DNA from: CALWOS01 sp963595735
GTDB lineage: Bacteria; Bacillota; Clostridia; Oscillospirales; Oscillospiraceae
Reading direction: 5' to 3'
Length of the DNA stretch: 27,871 nt
Assembly (NCBI GenBank): GCA_963595735.1
Contig: CAVBJJ010000024.1
Span: 1 to 27,871 of the forward strand
The position numbers and the translations under genes were made by a program. Shown here piece by piece: positions 21,600 through 27,871 of this stretch. Positions within the stretch are counted from its first letter, which is position 1. Each line of letters begins with the position of its first letter. The notes under the pieces are model-generated. The model was not told the DNA's origin, searched no databases, and worked only from the letters and a program-made list of their open reading frames with translations.

Positions 21600-22649
21600 A
21601 TGTATATTATCCTGGCGATCCTGATTTTTTGTTTGCTGATTTTTTCCCATGAGCTGGGACACTTTATGGCAGCGCGGGCCAGCGGCGTGCGGGTGCTGGA
21701 GTTTTCCATGGGCATGGGTCCGGCGCTGTGGAAAAAGCAGCGGGGCGAGACCCTGTATGCCATCCGCTGCCTGCCGCTGGGGGGCTATTGTGCGCTGGAG
21801 GGGGAGGACGAAAGCTCGGAGGATCCCAAGGCGTTTACCAACGCGGCGCTGCCCAAAAAGCTGCTGATCCTGGTGGCGGGCGTGGCGATGAACTTTCTGG
21901 TGGGCTTTGTGATCGTGCTGGTGCTGTTTTCCGGAAAGAGCTTTTCCGCGCCGGTGGTCACGGGCTTTATGGACGGTTGCCCCTATGAGAGCGCGGAGGC
22001 CTTTCAGGTGGGCGACCGCTTTTACCGGGTCAACGGCGAGCGGGTCTATTTTTCCGGAGATGTAAGCCGCTTTTTGCAGCGGGGCACGGGAACGCCGGAG
22101 TTTGAGATCATCCGCAACGGAGAAAAACAAAAGCTCACCCTGGAAATGCAGCCGCGAGAGTACGAATACCAGGGACAGACCGGCACCTACTATGGCTTTC
22201 TCATGGAGCAGTTGGATTCCGGGCCGCTGAATCATCTGCGCTATTCCTGGTACCAGTCCCTGGACTTTGTGCGCATGGTGCGCATGGGGCTGACGGATCT
22301 GGTGACCGGCGCGGTGAGCGTCAAGGAGGTATCCGGCGTGGTGGGCATTGTGGACACCATCAACCAGGTGGGGCAGCAGGCGCCAACGGCCAGGGACGCC
22401 CTTTGGTCTATCGGCTATCTGACGGCGTTGGTGGCCATGAATCTGGCGGTGATGAACCTGCTTCCCATTCCGGCGCTGGACGGCGGCCGCATTGTGTTTT
22501 TGCTGATCGGTACGCTGGTGGCAAAGATTCGCGGCAGACGGCTGGATCCCAAGTATGAGGGCTGGATCCACGGCGTGACCCTGATTTTGCTGATCGGGCT
22601 GATGGTCGTGGTGATGTTTAATGATGTGGCGAGGATGGTAACACGATGA
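21600..22649 (+). CDS. rseP: Site-2 (RseP-type) intramembrane zinc metalloprotease
   Basis: This 349-residue membrane protein is a S2P protease that cuts membrane-bound anti-sigma factors and signal-peptide remnants; the B. subtilis counterpart is RasP. The zinc motif FSHELGH lies in the first membrane segment (His17, Glu18, His21). A single PDZ-like domain spans about 115-190, and the third ligand motif NLLPIPALDGGR lies near 290, with a last membrane segment after it. The start has GAGG 7 bases upstream. It overlaps ispG by 4 bases. In this gene order RseP/RasP is normally between dxr and ispG, so the assignment is firm; its substrate here is unknown. Confidence 0.95.
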   Translation: MYIILAILIFCLLIFSHELGHFMAARASGVRVLEFSMGMGPALWKKQRGETLYAIRCLPLGGYCALEGEDESSEDPKAFTNAALPKKLLILVAGVAMNFLVGFVIVLVLFSGKSFSAPVVTGFMDGCPYESAEAFQVGDRFYRVNGERVYFSGDVSRFLQRGTGTPEFEIIRNGEKQKLTLEMQPREYEYQGQTGTYYGFLMEQLDSGPLNHLRYSWYQSLDFVRMVRMGLTDLVTGAVSVKEVSGVVGIVDTINQVGQQAPTARDALWSIGYLTALVAMNLAVMNLLPIPALDGGRIVFLLIGTLVAKIRGRRLDPKYEGWIHGVTLILLIGLMVVVMFNDVARMVTR

Positions 22650-23728
22650 CAGACAGAACAAAAACAAGACAGATCCGAGTCGGCGGGCTTGCCATCGGCG
22701 GCGGCGCGGCGATCCCGGTGCAGTCCATGTGCAACACGCCGGCGTACGATGCGGCGGCAACGCTGGAGCAGATCCGGGCGCTGGCGGCTGCCGGCTGCGA
22801 TCTGGTGCGTTTGGCGGTGCCGGATATGCAGGCGGTGCAGGTGTTTGGCCGGGTGCGGGAGGAAAGCCCGCTGCCGCTGGTGGCCGACATCCATTTTGAC
22901 TACAAGCTGGCGCTGGGCGCCATTGACGCGGGGGCGGATAAGATCCGCATCAATCCCGGCAATATCGGCGGACAGGAGCGGGTGCGCATTGTGGCGGAGG
23001 CCTGCAAAAAGCGCGGTTTGCCCATTCGCATCGGCGTAAACGGCGGCAGTCTGGAAAAAAACCTGCTGGCGCAGTACGGCAACACGCCCCGGGCACTGGT
23101 GGAAAGCGCGTTGGGGCATATTCGCCTGCTGGAACAGGAAGAGTTTTATGACATCTGCGTTTCCATCAAGTCCTCGGATGTGCAAAAAACCGCGGCGGCC
23201 TATGCCCTGCTGGCGCAGGAGGTGGACTACCCCCTGCACCTGGGGATCACGGAGACCGGCACGCCCTATATGGGACTGGTCAAGTCTGCGGCGGGCATCG
23301 GCGGAATGCTGCTGACCGGGATCGGGGATACCCTGCGGGTGTCCCTGACAGCCGACCCGGTGGAGGAAGTCCGGGCGGGCATTGCGATCCTGAAGGCCGT
23401 GGGACTGCGGAAGGAGGGGGTCAACATCGTCTCCTGTCCCACCTGCGGCAGAACCCAGATCGACCTGATTCCCATGGCAAGCCAGGTGGAGGCGCTGCTG
23501 GCGGACATCAAAACGCCGCTGGATGTGGCGGTGATGGGCTGCGTGGTCAACGGCCCCGGCGAAGCCCGGGAGGCGGATTACGGTCTGGCCGGCGGAAAAG
23601 GGCAGGGCGTGCTGTTCCGCCGGGGAGAGATCGTAGGGAAGGTGCCAGAGCAAAATCTGGCACAGGCGCTTTCCGACCTGATCCATACCGACCTGCGGGA
23701 AAAAGGAGGCGCTCATGAGCCGGCCTGA
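22646..23728 (+). CDS. ispG: 4-hydroxy-3-methylbut-2-enyl diphosphate synthase (flavodoxin-type)
   Basis: IspG is the [4Fe-4S] enzyme that turns MEcPP into HMBPP in the MEP pathway. The 360-residue protein has the TIM-barrel start (IPVQSMCNTPAYDAAATLEQ, PLVADIHFDYKLAL, KIRINPGNIG) and the C-terminal cluster domain with Cys264 and Cys267 in SCPTCGRTQ and Cys299 in MGCVVNGPGEA. Its N-terminus is typical (TRQIRVGGLAIGGG). It overlaps rseP by 4 and polC by 14 bases. Confidence 0.96.
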   Translation: MTDRTKTRQIRVGGLAIGGGAAIPVQSMCNTPAYDAAATLEQIRALAAAGCDLVRLAVPDMQAVQVFGRVREESPLPLVADIHFDYKLALGAIDAGADKIRINPGNIGGQERVRIVAEACKKRGLPIRIGVNGGSLEKNLLAQYGNTPRALVESALGHIRLLEQEEFYDICVSIKSSDVQKTAAAYALLAQEVDYPLHLGITETGTPYMGLVKSAAGIGGMLLTGIGDTLRVSLTADPVEEVRAGIAILKAVGLRKEGVNIVSCPTCGRTQIDLIPMASQVEALLADIKTPLDVAVMGCVVNGPGEAREADYGLAGGKGQGVLFRRGEIVGKVPEQNLAQALSDLIHTDLREKGGAHEPA

Positions 23729-26700
23729 GAGTTTTTTGGAGATGTTCGCCTGCTGTGAAAGCCTGCGCAGCGCAGGCGGGGGACTGGAAAAGGCAAAGGT
23801 GCGCGGGGTGGTGATCCACCGGGAGAGAATGCATCTGGAGGCCGATGTGCTGTTTGCCGCCTGTCCCGCGCCGGCGGATCTGACCATGCTGGAGGGGCGC
23901 ATCAGCTCTGCCTATCGGCTGCGCTCGGCCAAGATCCGCGCTGACTGGCCCCGGGAGCGCTTTGTGCCGAATCCGGAAAAGGGCACCGCCACCGGCGGGG
24001 GAGAGGTGCTCATGGGAAAGCCCATCCGCCGGCCGCCCCAGCCCATGGCGGGGCTGAGTCTGGAAAGCGGTACGGTGGTGCTGGAGGGCAGCGTGTTCGC
24101 CGTGGACAATCGGGACACCCGCAGCGGCGGCAAGGTGCTCAGCTTCTGCATCACCGATCACACCGGCTCGATCCAGGTCAGCCAGTTTTTTAAGCCGGAG
24201 GACGACAAGAGCATTCTGGATAAAATCAAAAAGGGCGATTATCTCCGGGTGCAGGGGCAGGTGATCCTCAACCGCTATGAGCAGGATCTGGCGCTGGCGC
24301 CCCGGAGCATTATGAAGGCCAAGCGCCCCCAGCGGGAGGACACCGCCCCCGGGGACAAGCGGGTGGAGCTGCATCTGCACACCCGGTACAGCAGCCTGGA
24401 CGCCCTGACCGACCCCGCCGCCGCCGTGGCCACTGCGGCGCGTTGGGGACACCCCGCCATTGCCATCACCGACCACGGCGTTGCCCAGGGTTTTCCGGAG
24501 GCCTGGAAAGCGGCGGGCAAGCATGACATCAAGCTGATCTATGGGCTGGAGGGCTACTACATCAACGATGTGGACGACAAGCTGGCCGTGACGGAAAACG
24601 GCGCAGGCCCGCTGGATCAGGAATATGTGGCCTTTGACATTGAGACAACGGGGCTGCACGCGGAGCGGGATCGCATCACGGAGATCGGCGCGACCCTGTT
24701 CCGCAATGGCGAGATCCTGGACAGCTTCAACACCTTTGTGGACCCGGAAATGGCCATTCCGCCGAAGATCACGGAGCTGACGGGTATTACCAACGCCGAT
24801 GTCCGGGGCGCGCCGGACGAGGGCACGGCGCTGCGGGCTTTTTTGGAATTTGCCGGGGGCAGACCCCTGATCGCCCACAACGCGGATTTTGACATCGGCT
24901 TTCTTGCGGAAACGGCGCAGCGCTGCGACATTCCCTTTGCGCCGGTGTATCTGGACAGTCTGGTGCTGTCCCAAAGCCTGCTGCCGGAAATGCGGCGGCA
25001 CAAGCTGAATCTGGTGGCCGACCGGCTGGGATTGCCGGAATTCAACCACCACAGAGCCAGCGACGACGCGGCCACGGTGGCCTACATGATGGCAAAATTC
25101 TTGCCCATGCTGGCCGAGCGCGGCCTGACCCGGCTGGAGGAGCTGAACCCGGCGCTGACCCGGCTGCGGCAGAGCCACAACAACAGACCCAAGGCGCGGC
25201 ACATCATCCTGCTGGTGAAGAACAAAACGGGACTGAAGAACCTCTACCGCCTGATCAGCGATTCCCACCTGCACCATTTCCACCGCAATCCCATCATTCC
25301 CAAAAGCCTGCTGATGCAGCACCGGGAGGGATTGATCATCGGCTCGGCCTGCGAGGCCGGCGAGGTATTCGATGCCATCGTCCGCCGCAAGAGCAAGCGG
25401 GAGCTGCGCCGACTGGCGTCCTTTTATGACTATCTGGAGATTCAGCCCATCTGCAACAACCAGTTCATGGTGGAAAAGGGGCTGATCGCCGACCAGGAGG
25501 GACTGCGGGAGCTGAACCGGCAGGTGGTCGCTCTGGCGGACAGCCTGGGGAAGCCCACGGTGGCAACGGGCGATGTCCATTTTCTGGAGCCGGAGGACGA
25601 GATTTACCGCCACATTCTCCTGGCGGCCAAGAAATTTGCCGATGCGGACAAGCCGCTGCCCATCTACTTCAAAACGACGGATGAAATGCTGGAGGAATTC
25701 GCCTATCTGGGCGAGGCGCGCTGCCGGGAGGTGGTCATCACCAATCCCCGAGCCATCGCCGACCAGGTGGAGCAGTTCGAGCTTTTGCCCAAGGAGCTGT
25801 TTACCCCCAAGATCGAAAACTCCGTGGAGGATCTGCAGGCGCTGGTGTATGGAAAAATGCACGATCTGTACGGCGAAAACCCGCCGGAGGTGGTCAAAAA
25901 GCGCGTGGAGACCGAGCTGGGGGACATCATCAACTGTCACTACGATGTGATCTATATGTCCGCGCAAAAGCTGGTTGCCAATTCGCTGGAGGCCGGTTAT
26001 CTGGTGGGCAGCCGCGGCAGCGTGGGCTCCTCTATTGTGGCCTATATGTCCGGTATTACGGAGGTCAACTCCCTGCCGCCCCATTACCGCTGCCCCAAAT
26101 GCAAGCACAGCGATTTTGACGCCGGGGCGGGCTATGGCTGCGGCGCGGATATGCCGGATAAAAACTGCCCGGTGTGCGGTACGCCTCTGGACAAGGACGG
26201 CTTTGACATTCCCTTTGAGACCTTTTTGGGCTTTGGCGGCGGCAAGGTGCCGGATATCGACCTGAACTTTTCCGGTGAATATCAGGCCCGCGCCCATAAG
26301 TACACGGAGGAGCTGTTCGGCCGGGATCATGTGTTCCGCGCCGGTACCATCGGCACGCTGGCGGAAAAAACCGCTTACGGCTATGTGAAAAAATATCTGG
26401 AAGAGAAGGGCATGGTCGTCACCAAGGCGGAGGAAAACCGGCTGGCGGCGGGCTGCGTGGGCGTCAAGCGCACCACGGGGCAGCACCCCGGCGGTCTGGT
26501 CATCATTCCCCAGGACATGGATGTAACGGATTTCTGCCCGGTACAGCACCCGGCGGACGACGCCACCAGCGACATCATCACCACCCATTTTGAATACCAC
26601 TGCATGGAGGCAAACCTCCTGAAGCTGGACGAGCTGGGGCACGATGATCCCACCATGATCCGTATGCTGGAGGACATGACCGGTGTGGACGCCAAGAAGA

Positions 26701-27686
26701 TCCACCTGGACGATCCGGAAACCATGGGTATTTTCCAGTCCCCGGCGCCGCTGGGGCTGCCGGACGACGACCCCATTGTGGGAAAGACCGGCTCCATCGG
26801 GATCCCGGAGTTCGGCACGGGCTTTACCCGGCAGATGCTGGTGGATACCCAGCCGGACGCCTTTGACACGCTGGTGCGGCTTTCCGGTTTTTCCCACGGC
26901 ACGGATGTGTGGCTGGGCAACGCCAAGGATCTGATTTTGTCCGGCACGGCCTCCGTTAAAGAGACGATCGGCTGCCGGGACGATATCATGCTGTACCTGA
27001 TCTCCTGCGGTCTGCCGGAAAAGCGGGCGTTCAAGATCATGGAAGCTGTGCGAAAGGGCAGAGGGCTGCCGGAGGGCGCGGAGGAGGAAATGGTGGCCGC
27101 CGGCGTGCCGGACTGGTACATCGGCAGCTGCAAGAAGATCAAATACCTGTTCCCCAAGGCGCACGCGGTGGCCTATGTGATGATGGCCTTTCGTATTGCA
27201 TGGTTCAAGGTACATAAGCCCCTGGCCTTTTACAGCGCCTATTTTTACCGGCGCAGCCAGAAGGACGGTTTTGACGCCGAGAGCATGACCCAGGGCATCG
27301 ACACCGTGCGTAAGCGCATTGGGGAAATTCAGCGAAACCCCAACGCCACCGCCAAGGAGCAGGATCTGCTGACCACGCTGGAGGCAGTGTATGAGTTTTA
27401 TCTCCGGGGCTTTTCCTTTGCCAACATTGACCTGTACAAATCCCATGCCACCAAGTTTTTGCTGGAGGGAGACAAGCAGCTGCGCCCGCCCTTTGTGGCC
27501 ATTTCCGGCCTGGGCGAGACAGCGGCGGCGGATCTGATGCGCTGCCAGGAAACGGGGAAGCGCTTTGTCTCCGTGGAGGAGGTCTCCGCCAATTGCACCC
27601 GCGTCAGCCAGAGCCATCTGGAGGTGCTGAAAAGTCTGGGCGCCCTGGGCGAAATGCCGGACACCAGCCAAATGAGTTTGTTTTGA
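23715..27686 (+). CDS. polC: DNA polymerase III PolC-type (replicative polymerase with 3'-5' exonuclease)
   Basis: PolC is the replicative DNA polymerase of low-GC Gram-positives. The 1323-residue protein has a short N-terminal part (1-110), an OB fold (about 120-205, LESGTVVLEGSVFAV), the PHP domain start HLHTRYSSLDALTD (near 218), an inserted DEDD exonuclease (DIETTGL near 308, AHNADFDIGFL near 392), the rest of PHP, then the polymerase core with GSRGSVGSSIVAYMSG (near 765), a zinc knuckle CPKC/CPVC (795-825) and the palm PDIDLNFSGEYQ (near 846). Exonuclease inside PHP and the zinc knuckle separate PolC from DnaE. B. subtilis PolC has 1437 residues; about 100 are missing, mostly at the N-terminus. 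AGGAGG precedes the start, which overlaps ispG. Confidence 0.97.
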   Translation: MSRPESFLEMFACCESLRSAGGGLEKAKVRGVVIHRERMHLEADVLFAACPAPADLTMLEGRISSAYRLRSAKIRADWPRERFVPNPEKGTATGGGEVLMGKPIRRPPQPMAGLSLESGTVVLEGSVFAVDNRDTRSGGKVLSFCITDHTGSIQVSQFFKPEDDKSILDKIKKGDYLRVQGQVILNRYEQDLALAPRSIMKAKRPQREDTAPGDKRVELHLHTRYSSLDALTDPAAAVATAARWGHPAIAITDHGVAQGFPEAWKAAGKHDIKLIYGLEGYYINDVDDKLAVTENGAGPLDQEYVAFDIETTGLHAERDRITEIGATLFRNGEILDSFNTFVDPEMAIPPKITELTGITNADVRGAPDEGTALRAFLEFAGGRPLIAHNADFDIGFLAETAQRCDIPFAPVYLDSLVLSQSLLPEMRRHKLNLVADRLGLPEFNHHRASDDAATVAYMMAKFLPMLAERGLTRLEELNPALTRLRQSHNNRPKARHIILLVKNKTGLKNLYRLISDSHLHHFHRNPIIPKSLLMQHREGLIIGSACEAGEVFDAIVRRKSKRELRRLASFYDYLEIQPICNNQFMVEKGLIADQEGLRELNRQVVALADSLGKPTVATGDVHFLEPEDEIYRHILLAAKKFADADKPLPIYFKTTDEMLEEFAYLGEARCREVVITNPRAIADQVEQFELLPKELFTPKIENSVEDLQALVYGKMHDLYGENPPEVVKKRVETELGDIINCHYDVIYMSAQKLVANSLEAGYLVGSRGSVGSSIVAYMSGITEVNSLPPHYRCPKCKHSDFDAGAGYGCGADMPDKNCPVCGTPLDKDGFDIPFETFLGFGGGKVPDIDLNFSGEYQARAHKYTEELFGRDHVFRAGTIGTLAEKTAYGYVKKYLEEKGMVVTKAEENRLAAGCVGVKRTTGQHPGGLVIIPQDMDVTDFCPVQHPADDATSDIITTHFEYHCMEANLLKLDELGHDDPTMIRMLEDMTGVDAKKIHLDDPETMGIFQSPAPLGLPDDDPIVGKTGSIGIPEFGTGFTRQMLVDTQPDAFDTLVRLSGFSHGTDVWLGNAKDLILSGTASVKETIGCRDDIMLYLISCGLPEKRAFKIMEAVRKGRGLPEGAEEEMVAAGVPDWYIGSCKKIKYLFPKAHAVAYVMMAFRIAWFKVHKPLAFYSAYFYRRSQKDGFDAESMTQGIDTVRKRIGEIQRNPNATAKEQDLLTTLEAVYEFYLRGFSFANIDLYKSHATKFLLEGDKQLRPPFVAISGLGETAAADLMRCQETGKRFVSVEEVSANCTRVSQSHLEVLKSLGALGEMPDTSQMSLF

Positions 27687-27712
27687 CCAAAGCACAAAAC
27701 AGGATAGAAAAA

Positions 27713-27745
27713 GCCGAAGCAGTGGCGCAAAACCACTGCTTCGGC
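27713..27745. terminator. First hairpin after polC
   Basis: GCCGAAGCAGTGG (27713-27725) pairs perfectly with CCACTGCTTCGGC (27733-27745) round a 7-base loop. No T run follows on the plus strand; read on the minus strand it is followed by TTTTTCTATCCTGTTTTG, so it may end transcripts coming from the right. Confidence 0.6.
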
Positions 27746-27755
27746 TCAGCTTGTC

Positions 27756-27785
27756 AAAAAAGTCCCGGATTTCCGGGGCTTTTTT
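27756..27785 (+). terminator. Terminator of the dxr-polC unit
   Basis: AAAAAAGTCCCGG (27756-27768) pairs with CCGGGGCTTTTTT (27773-27785), one T-G wobble, round an ATTT loop, with A and T runs on both sides, so it can act in both directions. The 51-bp repeat starts at the next base. Confidence 0.8.
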
Positions 27786-27836
27786 GACTTCGCTTATCCG
27801 CCGAGTATTTTGGCGTGGCCAAAATACTGTGGGAAA
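27786..27836 (+). repeat. 51-bp dispersed intergenic repeat with hairpin, copy 2
   Basis: This is 48/51 identical to 5020-5070. The inverted repeat AGTATTTTGG (27804-27813) and CCAAAATACT (27819-27828) is kept exactly, while the loop reads CGTGG in place of TGGAG. A further 9-bp hairpin, GGAAAGCCC (27832-27840) with GGGCTTTCC (27847-27855), follows only in this copy. Confidence 0.75.
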
Positions 27837-27871
27837 GCCCAGAAAAGGGCTTTCCGCGGCGGTTTATCTCA

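Noticed and set aside
23547..27695. Minus-strand open frame of 1382 codons opposite polC and longer than polC itself
   Set aside because: It is the antisense shadow of a strongly biased high-GC gene; its His/Gln/Leu-rich translation has no domain, and polC on the plus strand is unmistakable.
1..27871. A phage, defence or secondary-metabolite island
   Set aside because: All genes are core metabolic, translation, replication, sporulation or regulatory types; no transposase, integrase, nuclease-toxin pair or synthase module was seen.

Overview
The window is chromosomal core DNA from a high-GC, endospore-forming member of the Clostridia. The evidence is the sporulation pair spoIIGA-sigE, a YlmC/YmxH-type PRC-barrel gene, a Gram-positive PolC replicase, FabK-type fatty acid synthesis and an S-layer-homology surface protein. 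Gene content, GC level and the intergenic palindromes suggest the Oscillospiraceae/Ruminococcaceae side of the class; that placement is inference, as no rRNA gene is present.

Layout. (1) 1-2.7 kb: the 5' part of a secreted SLH-domain gene (minus), a divergent Xre-type regulator, and a patatin-like lipase (minus). (2) 2.7-5.0 kb, plus strand: a YlmC/YmxH-like gene, then rpsB-tsf with a near-consensus promoter, a structured leader, a terminator between the two genes and a strong terminator at the end. (3) 5.0-5.3 kb: a repeat-rich junction between two terminators. (4) 5.3-13.9 kb, minus strand: one compact type II fatty acid synthesis operon, acpP-fabK-fabD-fabG-fabF-accB-fabZ-accC-accD-accA, ending in a translationally coupled TetR-family gene. 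It has no fabH and no MarR/FabT-type gene at its head. (5) 14.2-15.5 kb: a divergent PAS-like regulator with a SARP-type winged helix. (6) 15.5-17.1 kb: spoIIGA-sigE (minus), where spoIIGA is interrupted by a 10-N assembly gap that appears to be only a scaffolding artefact. (7) 17.2-27.7 kb, plus strand: pyrH-frr-uppS-cdsA, a terminator, then dxr-rseP-ispG-polC, most genes touching or overlapping. (8) The last 185 bases hold two hairpins and a second copy of the repeat seen at 5.0 kb.

How it fits together. Blocks 2 and 7 are the two halves of the usual Firmicutes order rpsB-tsf-pyrH-frr-uppS-cdsA-dxr-rseP-ispG-polC; here about 12 kb (fatty acid operon, PAS/SARP regulator, spoIIG) lies between tsf and pyrH. 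The content is largely envelope supply: malonyl-CoA and acyl-ACP synthesis, CDP-diacylglycerol, undecaprenyl diphosphate, MEP-pathway isoprenoids and a site-2 protease, next to translation and replication genes.

I found no defence island, CRISPR array, prophage, transposase or biosynthetic cluster. The least ordinary items are the terminator-linked 51-bp repeat, the three 10-bp-phased CAAATGT boxes between the SLH gene and the Xre regulator, the PAS/SARP regulator, the unusual ends of the fatty acid operon, and the repairable gap in spoIIGA. None is proof of a new system.
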